DNA of 64,000 nucleotides from Microbacterium jejuense. Its GTDB lineage: Bacteria; Actinomycetota; Actinomycetes; Actinomycetales; Microbacteriaceae. Below the pieces are notes generated by a model. The model had not been told where the DNA came from. It ran no database searches and worked only from the letters and a program-made list of their open reading frames with translations. Below, one piece after another: positions 1 to 7,134 of this stretch. The position numbers and the translations under genes were made by a program. Numbering within the stretch: the stretch's first letter is position 1; every line of letters begins with the position of its first letter. The stretch lies in NCBI RefSeq assembly GCF_019511665.1, contig NZ_JAEUAW010000001.1:310001-374000 (forward strand), given 5' to 3'.

Positions 1-218
1 TCATCGAGGCCTCCGGCGTCGACGGCGTCCTCGCCGCGCGCACCGACGACGCCTCCGCCGCGGTCGGGGCCGTCATCGGGGCGCTGGATGCCGCGGGCAT
101 CCGCTTCGGCCAGGTCGCGGCATCCCACCCCACCCTCGACGACGTGTACCTGCACTTCGTCGGCCACACTTTCGGCGACGCAACCGCGGACGCCGCCACG
201 GAAGGAGTCGCAGCATGA
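1..218 (+). CDS. ABC transporter ATP-binding protein, C-terminal end (partial)
   Basis: Only the last 71 codons are in the window, read from base 3 to TGA at 216-218. No Walker motif remains. The call rests on the tail HPTLDDVYLHFVGHTFGD, which resembles the LDDVFL-type end of DrrA-family ATPases, and on the four-base ATGA overlap with an ABC-2 type permease. It would be the nucleotide-binding half of an exporter; the substrate cannot be told from this fragment. Confidence 0.75.
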   Translation, partial: IEASGVDGVLAARTDDASAAVGAVIGALDAAGIRFGQVAASHPTLDDVYLHFVGHTFGDATADAATEGVAA

Positions 219-1030
219 CCTCTCTCGCACTCGCCGTCACCACGGCCGCGCCGTCGCGCGCCGGCTGGTTCACGCAGGCCGGCCAGGTGCTGCGCCGCTG
301 GCTCATCGCCACCCTGCGTCAGGTGTGGGGACCGGTGATGTCGCTCATCCAGCCCGTCATCTGGATCGTGCTGTTCGGGCAGGTGTTCCACTCGCTGGGT
401 GCGCTGCCCCAGTTCGGCGGCGCCGGGTACATCGACTACCTCGTGCCGGGCATCCTCATGATGACGGTGCTGTACTCCGGCGCGTGGGCGGGCACCGGCT
501 ACATCGACGACATCAACTCCGGTGTCATGGACCAGTACCTCACGTCGCCGGTGTCGCGCTCGGCCATCATCACAGGGCAGCTGGTGCAGCAGCTCGTCAT
601 CAACCTCGCGCAGTCGCTCGTCGTGCTGGGCATCGGGTGGCTCGCCGGAGCCCGCTACCCGGGCGGTCTGGGCGGCATGCTCGCGGCGCTCGGCGTCGCG
701 ACGGTGCTCGCCACGATCTTCTGCTGCGCGTCGACGGCCGTCGCCCTCACCGCGCGCAGCCAGATCGCGCTCATCAGCCTGTCGCAGCTCATCGTGCTGC
801 CGGCGACGTTCCTGTCGACCACGATGATGCCCGCCGACCTCATGCCCCAGTGGGTGCAGGACGTCTCGCGCTGGAACCCGATGACGTGGGCCGTCGAACT
901 CGGCCGCGGCGGCCTGAACGGGACGTTCCCCGAGAACGGCTGGTGGCAGCTCGCCGGCCTGGCCGTCCTCGCGGTGCTCGCGTTCCTGTGGGCGATGCGG
1001 TCGATCCGCGCCTACCAGCGCTCGGTGTGA
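215..1030 (+). CDS. ABC-2 type transporter permease (DrrB-like)
   Basis: A 271-residue membrane protein with about six hydrophobic segments: near residues 45-60, 78-95, 122-150, 155-178, 185-205 and 240-258. It has the ABC-2 signature region around LVPGILMMTVLYSGAWAG and the short motif MDQYLTSPVSRSAI. Its ATG overlaps the stop of the upstream ATPase gene, so the two are translationally coupled and form an exporter (two ATPases plus two permeases, by family precedent). DrrB-type permeases export drugs, lipids or polyketides; nothing here names the substrate. Confidence 0.85.
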   Translation: MTSLALAVTTAAPSRAGWFTQAGQVLRRWLIATLRQVWGPVMSLIQPVIWIVLFGQVFHSLGALPQFGGAGYIDYLVPGILMMTVLYSGAWAGTGYIDDINSGVMDQYLTSPVSRSAIITGQLVQQLVINLAQSLVVLGIGWLAGARYPGGLGGMLAALGVATVLATIFCCASTAVALTARSQIALISLSQLIVLPATFLSTTMMPADLMPQWVQDVSRWNPMTWAVELGRGGLNGTFPENGWWQLAGLAVLAVLAFLWAMRSIRAYQRSV

Positions 1031-1044
1031 GCATGCCTGCTCCC

Positions 1045-1075
1045 GGTCGTTGAGCGAGCGAAGCGAGACGAAACG
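1045..1075. repeat. Intergenic repeat element, copy 1
   Basis: Contains the core GAGCGAGCGAAGCGAGACGA ending in AACG. The same core recurs in inverted orientation at 1148-1182 and 7064-7094, and in direct orientation at 5944-5980. It lies just after the permease stop codon. Copies 1 and 2 face each other across about 70 bases and could fold into a long hairpin, so this may act as a transcript 3' end or be a small palindromic mobile element. Confidence 0.7.
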
Positions 1076-1147
1076 CCGCGAGCCGCCAGGCGGACCCGGC
1101 CACCCCGCATCGGATGCGAGGGGCTGAGCGCCGAGAGCGTCTTGCGG

Positions 1148-1182
1148 CGTTTCGTCTCGCTCGTTCCCTCGCTCGCTCAACG
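1148..1182. repeat. Intergenic repeat element, copy 2 (inverted)
   Basis: The reverse complement of the copy at 1045-1075 with a small internal change (CTCGTTCCCTCGCTCGCTC). It sits just upstream of the DUF885 gene promoter. Read in frame with that gene it would add a false 33-residue N-terminus, which is why the downstream GTG start is preferred. Confidence 0.7.
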
Positions 1183-1199
1183 GGCGGCACCGCGCGTCC

Positions 1200-1205
1200 T
1201 AGGGT
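1200..1205 (+). promoter_or_regulatory. -10 element TAGGGT, leaderless start of the DUF885 gene
   Basis: TAGGGT ends seven bases before the GTG at 1213, so the predicted transcription start falls on the start codon. There is no clear -35 hexamer. Confidence 0.5.
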
Positions 1206-1212
1206 GGAGCGG

Positions 1213-2871
1213 GTGAGCGCCCCCGATCCCGTCCGCGTCGTCGCCGACGCCTACGTCCGCGAACTGGCCCGCCACGAGCCCGACGCCGCGCTGGCGCTCG
1301 GGCTCGAGGCGCGTCCGCTGCCCGATCTGTCGCCCGAGTGGCTCGTCGCCAAGTACGAGCTGCAGGGCTCGACGCTCGCCGACCTCGACGCCGCCGGGTC
1401 CGGCGACGAGGTCCTGCGTGCAGCGCTGCGCGAGCGTCTCGAGCGCGAGCGGCTGCTGTTCGACACCGGGTTCACGCCGCGCCTCGTCGCACCGCTGGCG
1501 ACGCCCGTGCACGCGGTCCGCTACGCGTTCGAGGGAACGACCGTCACGAGCGATGCCGCCGGCCGGGCCGTGCTCGCGAAGCTCGAGGCCGCGCCGGCAG
1601 CGGTGCGCGAGTACATCGCCGCCCTGCGCTGGGCGCGCGACAACACCGCCCGCTTCACCGGCGGCGGCGTGGCGCCCGTCCGTCAGCTCGACACGCTGGC
1701 GGCACAGGTCGCGACGTGGGTCGACACGGACTGGTTCGGTTCGCTGCCGATCGCGGATGACGTGGATGCCGCCACCCGCGCCCGCGCGCGGGCCGCGGCC
1801 GACGAGACCGCCGTCGCGCTCGCCGAGCTGGTCGCGGTGCTGCGCGACGAGCTGCGGCCGGTGGCGCCGACGTCCGATGCCGTCGGGGATGCCGTGTACG
1901 CCGACCTGGCGGCCGGCATGCTCGGCGCCCGCATCGACCTCGACGACACGTACGCGTACGGCTGGTCCGAGCTGGAGCGTCTGGTCACGGAGGCTCAGGA
2001 GCTCGCCCGGGAGCTGGGCGGCTCGGGGGACGACGCGGTGCGGTCGGCGGCATCCCTTCTCGACGTCGATCCGCGCTACCGGCTGGACGGCGTCGCGGCG
2101 ATCCGGACGTGGCTGACGCAGCGCGTCGGAGAGACCATCGACGCCGTCGCGGCGGCGTTCGACCTGCCTGCGTCGGTGCGCGACGTCGAGTGCCTCGTGT
2201 CGGAGGCTGCGACCGGCGTCGTCTTCTACAGCCCGGGCGCGCCGGACGGCTCGACGCCCGGCAAGGTCGTCTGGACCATCCCCAGCGGCGTGCCCGTCGC
2301 CGCGACGTGGCAGGAGGTCACGAGCGTGCACCACGAGGGCGTGCCCGGTCATCACCTGCAGTTCGTGCTGACCGCGTCGTACCCCGAGCTCCACCCGTGG
2401 CAGCGCCACCTGTGTCACATCCACGGGTACGCCGAGGGCTGGGCGCACTACGCGGAACAGTTGGCCGACGAGCTCGGGCTCATCCGCGACCACGCCGAGC
2501 GTCTCGGGCTGCTCCTCGGCCAGATCTGGCGCTCGGTGCGGATCGTGGCCGACATTGGCCTGCACACCGGGCGCCCGATCCCGCCGAACGCGTTCGTGGC
2601 ACAGGGGGAGTGGACGCCCGAGCTCGCGCGCGACCTACTCGTCGACCTGGCGCTCGTCGAGCCCGCGCTCGCCGGCTTCGAGGTCGACCGCTACCTGGGC
2701 TGGCCCGGCCAGGCGCTCGCGTTCAAGGTCGGCGCGCGGCTGTGGAACGACGCCCGCACCGCGCACCGCGAGCGTCTCGGCGGCGCGTTCTCGCTGAGGG
2801 ACTTCCACCGCGTCGCGCTCGCCCTCGGTCCGATGGGCCTCGACCCGCTGCGCGCACTCCTGGCCCGCTGA
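1213..2871 (+). CDS. DUF885 family protein (putative metallo-carboxypeptidase)
   Basis: 552 residues from the GTG at 1213. The frame is open further upstream, but that part is encoded by a repeat element, and the TAGGGT box seven bases before this GTG supports it. The family hallmark is H374-EGVPGHH followed about 25 residues later by GYAEGWAHYAEQL, the HExxx-HH and EGW pair thought to bind a metal. DUF885 proteins resemble thermostable carboxypeptidases and are usually annotated without a substrate. The gene stands alone; a GGATGCC-type hairpin follows its stop. The family call is sure; peptidase activity is inferred. Confidence 0.85.
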   Translation: MSAPDPVRVVADAYVRELARHEPDAALALGLEARPLPDLSPEWLVAKYELQGSTLADLDAAGSGDEVLRAALRERLERERLLFDTGFTPRLVAPLATPVHAVRYAFEGTTVTSDAAGRAVLAKLEAAPAAVREYIAALRWARDNTARFTGGGVAPVRQLDTLAAQVATWVDTDWFGSLPIADDVDAATRARARAAADETAVALAELVAVLRDELRPVAPTSDAVGDAVYADLAAGMLGARIDLDDTYAYGWSELERLVTEAQELARELGGSGDDAVRSAASLLDVDPRYRLDGVAAIRTWLTQRVGETIDAVAAAFDLPASVRDVECLVSEAATGVVFYSPGAPDGSTPGKVVWTIPSGVPVAATWQEVTSVHHEGVPGHHLQFVLTASYPELHPWQRHLCHIHGYAEGWAHYAEQLADELGLIRDHAERLGLLLGQIWRSVRIVADIGLHTGRPIPPNAFVAQGEWTPELARDLLVDLALVEPALAGFEVDRYLGWPGQALAFKVGARLWNDARTAHRERLGGAFSLRDFHRVALALGPMGLDPLRALLAR

Positions 2872-2884
2872 CCGGGTGGAGGGT

Positions 2885-2906
2885 GGATGCCGGGCGCCCG
2901 GCATCC
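2885..2906 (+). terminator. Palindromic hairpin after the DUF885 gene
   Basis: A perfect 22-base palindrome with 11-bp arms (GGATGCCGGGC and its complement) lies 13 bases after the stop codon. It has no T-run, but the same GGATGCC/GGCATCC hairpin type recurs after many genes in this window. Confidence 0.55.
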
Positions 2907-2925
2907 CTCACCCCAGTTGTGCCGA

Positions 2926-3006
2926 TCCGAATATCGGACGATCGCCGCCTTTCCGGACCGGAACGCGCGAATGCTCCGGAAACACGGCCAAACTCCGATA
3001 TTCGGA
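2926..3006. repeat. 13-bp perfect inverted repeat between convergent genes
   Basis: TCCGAATATCGGA at 2926-2938 and its exact reverse complement at 2994-3006 enclose 55 bases that contain further TCCGGA motifs. Each arm is itself almost palindromic. The region lies tail-to-tail between the DUF885 gene and menF, so a promoter operator is not obvious. The rest of 2907-3128 holds no gene I can support. Confidence 0.6.
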
Positions 3007-3128
3007 GCGCGGTGAATGGGGCGCAATGACCACGGTTCGGCCGGGTGCGGACCGCCGGAGTGTCGGGCGAGGGCGTCGGGTCGCCCGTTAGGCCGGCGCG
3101 GCCGGCCGCGCACACCCGCGATGTCGGC

Positions 3129-4427
3129 TCACGCCAGGGCGTCGACGATCGGGCGGAACTTGACGCGGGTCTCGAGCAGCTCGGACTCCGGGTCGCTCGC
3201 GGCGACGATGCCGGCCCCGGCGTGCGCCACGACGGGGATCGTGTCGGAGTACTCCGCAGAGCGCCGGACGAGGGCTGCGCCGATCTGCGCGCAGCGCAGC
3301 GCGATCGCCCATTCGCCGTTGCCGTCGCCGTCGACCCAGCCGACCGGGCCGGCATAGCGGCCGCGGTCGAACGGCTCGAGGCGGCGGATCGCGTCGAGTG
3401 CGGCATCCGTCGGCGTTCCCGCGACCGCGGCGGTCGGGTGCAGCGCGGCGACGAGGTCGAGCGACGACGCGTGGTCGGCCAGGTCGCCGGCGACGTCGGT
3501 GGCGAGGTGCCACAGGTTCGGGAGCTTGAGGGTGAACGGCTCGGGGTCGGCGCGCAGGTGCCGCGTGTGCGGGCCGAGGGCATCGAGCACGCTCTGCACG
3601 GCGAAGCGGTGCTCGCCGAGGTCCTTGTCGCTGTGCGAGAGGGCGGTGGATGCCGCGGTGTCGTCGTGCGCGTCCGTCCCGCGTGGGATCGTCCCGGCGA
3701 GCACACGGGCGGTCACGACGCCGCGGGACGCCGTGACGAGCGTCTCGGGGCTCGCGCCGATGAGGCCGTCGACGGCGAACGTCCACGTGTCGGGGTAGTC
3801 GTGGGCGAGGGCGCGCACGAGACGCCGCAGGTCGGCGCCGGCCGGGATCGTGCCGACGAGGTCGCGGGCCAGCACGACCTTGTCGAGCTCGCCGGCGCGG
3901 ATGGCGTCGACGGCGGCGCGCACGGCGGCCTGGTAGCCGGCGGGGTCGAGGGTGCCCGGCCCGAGGGTGCCCGACCAGTGCGGGCCGTACGGCCGGGGCT
4001 GGACGGGCGGCTCCGCCAGGTCGACGCCGACCGAGCGGACGCGTGTGACCCATGAGCGTCCGCGGTGGCGGCCCACGACGACCTGCGGCACGATGAGGCG
4101 GCTCGTGCCCGACGAGCGCGCGTCGAACACGAGCGTGCCGAAGGCGACCAGCCCGGTGCCGGGGAGCCCGACCGGGTCGTCGACCTCTGCCGTGGCCGCG
4201 ATCTGCCGCCACGCCTCCGCGGGCGACGGGAGGAGCTCGCGGTCGATCCCCGACGGCAGGGCGGGACCGTTCTCGTACCCGCCGACGGTGCCGATGCCGA
4301 CGATGCCGTCACCGCGGCGCAGCCACGCGAGCGGCTCGTCGGGCGAGGCGTAGGCGAGCAGGTCGTCGACGTGCTCGATCTCGCGGGTCTCGACCACCAG
4401 CTGCGGCGGGCGGCGCGAAGGTGTCAC
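3129..4427 (-). CDS. menF: Isochorismate synthase (MenF/EntC family)
   Basis: 432 residues. Converts chorismate to isochorismate, the entry step of menaquinone synthesis. The C-terminal half is the chorismate-binding domain, with GASPETLVTASRG, LHPTAAVAGTPT and the end block FDRGRYAGPVGWVDGDGNGE followed by WAIALRCAQI. The start is a GTG (CAC at 4425-4427) six bases from a minus-strand TAGGCT box, so the mRNA is probably leaderless. It is divergent from the DUF402-menG-polyprenyl synthase genes; MenG and the polyprenyl synthase act late in the same pathway, which favours MenF over a siderophore EntC. Confidence 0.9.
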   Translation of the reverse strand: MTPSRRPPQLVVETREIEHVDDLLAYASPDEPLAWLRRGDGIVGIGTVGGYENGPALPSGIDRELLPSPAEAWRQIAATAEVDDPVGLPGTGLVAFGTLVFDARSSGTSRLIVPQVVVGRHRGRSWVTRVRSVGVDLAEPPVQPRPYGPHWSGTLGPGTLDPAGYQAAVRAAVDAIRAGELDKVVLARDLVGTIPAGADLRRLVRALAHDYPDTWTFAVDGLIGASPETLVTASRGVVTARVLAGTIPRGTDAHDDTAASTALSHSDKDLGEHRFAVQSVLDALGPHTRHLRADPEPFTLKLPNLWHLATDVAGDLADHASSLDLVAALHPTAAVAGTPTDAALDAIRRLEPFDRGRYAGPVGWVDGDGNGEWAIALRCAQIGAALVRRSAEYSDTIPVVAHAGAGIVAASDPESELLETRVKFRPIVDALA

Positions 4428-4433
4428 CCCTCC

Positions 4434-4443
4434 AGCCTAGACT
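4434..4443. promoter_or_regulatory. Overlapping divergent -10 elements of menF and the DUF402 gene
   Basis: AGCCTAGACT contains TAGGCT on the minus strand (4434-4439, six bases before the menF GTG) and TAGACT on the plus strand (4438-4443, six bases before the GTG at 4450). The hexamers share two bases, so two polymerases could not occupy both at once. Confidence 0.6.
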
Positions 4444-4449
4444 CGCGAG

Positions 4450-5184
4450 GTGACCGACGCCGCCGCCGCTCAGCCCCGCCCGCACCGTCCCGACCGGCCG
4501 GAGGTCGGCACCGTGCTGCAGTTCCGCTGGCGCAAATGGGACGGCGGGCCGCACTGGGTCAACGACGAGGTCTACCTCGGCAGTGACCGGTGGGGCGACT
4601 GGCTCGGCCAGCGCGCGGGCTGGCGCAATGTGCGCCCGGGTCGCGCCTTCCCGGCCGAGCACGACAGCGTCACGCTGCTGCCGCCGACGGGCGACTTCGC
4701 GTACACGCACAACGCGGCGCCCCACCCGACGCGCGTCTACATCGACGTCGCGTGGGACGTGCGGTGGGATGCCGGCGTCCCGACCGGCATCGACATGGAC
4801 CTCGACGTCGTCCGGCGTGAGCCGGCAGAGCCGTACGTCGACCGGGAGGGCGTGCTGCGCAGCCCCGGCGACGTCTACATCGAAGACCGCGACGAGTGGG
4901 ACGACCACCGCGTCGCCTACGGCTACCCGCTCGACCTCGTCGAGAGGCTCGAGGCCGTCGCCGTCGACCTCGAGCACCGGGTGCGCGCCGGCGAGGCACC
5001 GTTCGACGATGCGACCGCCGCGCACTGGCTCTCGCGGCTGGCCGCGCTTCCGCCCACCGCACCGCCCGCGCCCGTGACGTTCCCCGCGTCCGAGAGCGCC
5101 AGGGATCACGACGACTCCACGGCCGCCGACCCCGAGGACCCCGCCGACGCGGCCGCCCTCGGCGCGCCGGGCCCCGCGGCCTAG
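4450..5184 (+). CDS. DUF402 domain-containing protein
   Basis: 244 residues, GTG start. The central part (about 25-190) fits DUF402: a beta-rich core with [38 protein letters not shown] and [20 protein letters not shown]. Members of this family include nucleoside-diphosphatases and the FAU-1 RNase-related fold, so phosphohydrolase activity is possible but unproven here. The last 50 residues are Ala/Pro/Asp-rich and probably disordered. The TAG stop codon (5182-5184) also forms the first half of the next gene's -10 box. Confidence 0.8.
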   Translation: MTDAAAAQPRPHRPDRPEVGTVLQFRWRKWDGGPHWVNDEVYLGSDRWGDWLGQRAGWRNVRPGRAFPAEHDSVTLLPPTGDFAYTHNAAPHPTRVYIDVAWDVRWDAGVPTGIDMDLDVVRREPAEPYVDREGVLRSPGDVYIEDRDEWDDHRVAYGYPLDLVERLEAVAVDLEHRVRAGEAPFDDATAAHWLSRLAALPPTAPPAPVTFPASESARDHDDSTAADPEDPADAAALGAPGPAA

Positions 5185-5187
5185 ACT
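5182..5187 (+). promoter_or_regulatory. -10 element TAGACT of menG, overlapping the upstream stop codon
   Basis: TAGACT starts with the TAG stop of the DUF402 gene and ends seven bases before the menG GTG at 5195, giving a predicted leaderless menG transcript. Confidence 0.5.
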
Positions 5188-5194
5188 CGAGACC

Positions 5195-5989
5195 GTGGCT
5201 CCGCACCCCTCCGATCACGAATCCCACCGCGCCGACCTGCACAAGGACCCCTCGCGCGTGAGCGACATGTTCGACCAGGTCGCGGCGGGCTATGACCGTA
5301 CCAACACCGTGCTGAGCCTCGGCAACGACCGGTTCTGGCGGGCCGCCATGGTGCGCGCGGTGAACCCGCGTCGCGGGGAGCGCATCCTCGATCTCGCCGC
5401 CGGCACCGCGATGTCGAGCGCTGCGCTCGCGGGACGCGGCGCCGAGGTCGTCGCCGCCGACTTCTCGCCCGGCATGCTCGCCGAAGGCGAGAAGCGCTAC
5501 GGTCCGAAGGCGCCGGGTGGCGGCATCCCGAATCTGTCGTTCGTCGAGGCGAACGCGACCGACCTGCCGTTCGGCGACGACGAGTTCGACGCCGTGACGA
5601 TCTCGTACGGGCTGCGCAACGTCGACGACCCGAAGAAGGCGCTGCGCGAGCTGCTGCGCGTGACCAAGCCCGGCGGGCGGCTGGTCGTGTGCGAGTTCTC
5701 GCAGCCGCCGTCGAAGGTCTTCAACGGGCTCTACCGCTTCTACAACGACCGCGTGCTGCCGGTCGCGGCGCGGGCGGTCAGCTCGAACGCCGAGGCCTAC
5801 GACTACCTCAACGAGTCCATCCGGGACTGGCCCGACCAGCGGCGGCTGTCGGCTTGGATCCGCGAGGCGGGCTGGACCGAGGTCGCGTACCGCAACCTGT
5901 CGCTCGGGATCGTCGCCCTGCACCGCGCCGTGAAGCCTCTCCCGGTCGTTGAGCGAGCGACGAAGGAGCGAGACGAAACGCCCCGGTAG
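5195..5989 (+). CDS. menG: Demethylmenaquinone methyltransferase (UbiE/MenG)
   Basis: 264 residues, GTG start. SAM-dependent C-methylation of demethylmenaquinone, the last step of menaquinone synthesis. UbiE marks are [20 protein letters not shown] near residue 29, the SAM loop [15 protein letters not shown], and [20 protein letters not shown]. The normal family ending [11 protein letters not shown] is reached around residue 248. The extra tail [15 protein letters not shown] is encoded by an intergenic repeat element read in frame, which is unusual. The stop TAG overlaps the -10 box of the next gene. Confidence 0.93.
   Translation: MAPHPSDHESHRADLHKDPSRVSDMFDQVAAGYDRTNTVLSLGNDRFWRAAMVRAVNPRRGERILDLAAGTAMSSAALAGRGAEVVAADFSPGMLAEGEKRYGPKAPGGGIPNLSFVEANATDLPFGDDEFDAVTISYGLRNVDDPKKALRELLRVTKPGGRLVVCEFSQPPSKVFNGLYRFYNDRVLPVAARAVSSNAEAYDYLNESIRDWPDQRRLSAWIREAGWTEVAYRNLSLGIVALHRAVKPLPVVERATKERDETPR
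5944..5980. repeat. Repeat element, copy 3, coding for the MenG tail
   Basis: The same element as at 1045-1075 with a short internal insertion (GAGCGAGCGACGAAGGAGCG then AGACGAAACG). It lies inside the end of the menG frame and supplies its last residues. Confidence 0.7.
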
Positions 5990-5992
5990 GCT
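5987..5992 (+). promoter_or_regulatory. -10 element TAGGCT of the polyprenyl synthase gene, overlapping the menG stop
   Basis: TAGGCT includes the menG stop codon TAG and ends six bases before the GTG at 5999, again predicting a leaderless mRNA. Confidence 0.5.
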
Positions 5993-5998
5993 GGCAGG

Positions 5999-7054
5999 GT
6001 GACACCGACCGTGCCGGGCTCGCGCATCGCGGGCAAGCTGGGCTTGACCGACCGCGTCTTCGCGGGCGCGCGTTCGCGCGGCCTGCGCAAGACGGTCGAG
6101 GCGGGCCTGCAGCGCGTCGACCTCGCCCTCCAGGCCGAGCTGCATGCGACCGACGCCCTGGCCGACGCCACCAGCCGCTACCTGTACGACGCCGGCGGCA
6201 AGCGCGTCCGCCCCATGCTGGCGCTGCTGACGGCCCAACTCGGCGACGGTGCGACCGACGAGGTGATCCAGGCGGCCACGGCCCTGGAGATCACGCACCT
6301 CGGCTCGCTGTACCACGATGACGTGATGGATGCCGCCGACAAGCGCCGCGGCGTGCCCAGCGCCCATGCGGTGTGGGGCAACAGCATCGCGATCCTCACC
6401 GGCGACCTGCTGTTCTCGCGCGCCAGCCAGATCATGGCCAGCCAGGGCGACCGCGCCATCCGGCTGCAGGCCGACACCTTCGAACGGCTCGTGCTCGGGC
6501 AGATGCACGAGACCGTGGGGCCGACGGACGCGGACGATCCCGTCGAGTTCTACCTGCAGGTGCTGTCGGACAAGACCGGCTCGCTGATCGCAGCCGCGGC
6601 TCAGGCGGGCGTCATCTTCTCGAACGGGCCTGAAGAGTTCGAGAAGCCGATGGTGACCTTCGGCGAGAAGGCCGGTGTGGCGTTCCAGCTGCTGGACGAC
6701 GTCATCGACCTGTCGGCCGATCCCGACGAGACGGGCAAGGTGCCGGGCACCGACCTGCGGGCCGGTGTGCCCACGATGCCGTACCTCGTGCTCGCGCAGC
6801 GCACCGACGCCGACGCGCAGGCGCTGCGGGCCCGCATCGACGAGGGCGTCGCGCAGATCGCGGACGGGGCCGACCCCGTGCTCCTCGACGAGCCGCTCGC
6901 GCAGCTGCGCGATCACGAGGCCACACAGGCCACCCTCGACCTCGCGCACGCGTGGTCGCACGAGGCGATCGAGGCGCTGGCGCCGCTGCCCGACGGCGCG
7001 GTGCGCGAGGCGCTGACGCGGTTCGCGCAGGCCGTCGCCGACCGCTCCAGTTAG
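5999..7054 (+). CDS. Polyprenyl diphosphate synthase (trans-isoprenyl, menaquinone side chain)
   Basis: 351 residues, GTG start. It elongates allylic diphosphates with isopentenyl diphosphate. Both Asp-rich Mg-binding motifs are present: HDDVMDAADKRRG near residue 105 and QLLDDVIDLSADPDETGK near residue 232, together with GGKRVRPML near residue 64. Placed directly after menG, it most likely makes the menaquinone tail (heptaprenyl or longer; the chain length cannot be read here). An inverted copy of the repeat element follows the stop. Confidence 0.9.
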   Translation: MTPTVPGSRIAGKLGLTDRVFAGARSRGLRKTVEAGLQRVDLALQAELHATDALADATSRYLYDAGGKRVRPMLALLTAQLGDGATDEVIQAATALEITHLGSLYHDDVMDAADKRRGVPSAHAVWGNSIAILTGDLLFSRASQIMASQGDRAIRLQADTFERLVLGQMHETVGPTDADDPVEFYLQVLSDKTGSLIAAAAQAGVIFSNGPEEFEKPMVTFGEKAGVAFQLLDDVIDLSADPDETGKVPGTDLRAGVPTMPYLVLAQRTDADAQALRARIDEGVAQIADGADPVLLDEPLAQLRDHEATQATLDLAHAWSHEAIEALAPLPDGAVREALTRFAQAVADRSS

Positions 7055-7063
7055 ACGCTCGCG

Positions 7064-7094
7064 CGTTTCGTCTCGCTTCGCTCGCTCAACGACC
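7064..7094. repeat. Repeat element, copy 4 (inverted)
   Basis: CGTTTCGTCTCGCTTCGCTC followed by GCTCAACGACC, the reverse complement of the copy at 1045-1075. It fills most of the gap between the polyprenyl synthase and FprA genes and may end the first transcript. Confidence 0.7.
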
Positions 7095-7134
7095 GGGGCA
7101 TCCGAGGCGGGACCGGCACGTGAAAGGACCACCC

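Noticed and set aside
1114..1212. N-terminal extension of the DUF885 protein from ATG 1114
   Set aside because: The extra 33 codons are made of a repeat element and a -10 box sits inside them; GTG 1213 fits better.
4670..7132. An 820-codon minus-strand frame opposite menG and the polyprenyl synthase
   Set aside because: Composition is Arg/His/Asp/Val noise; the plus strand holds clear enzymes with intact motifs.
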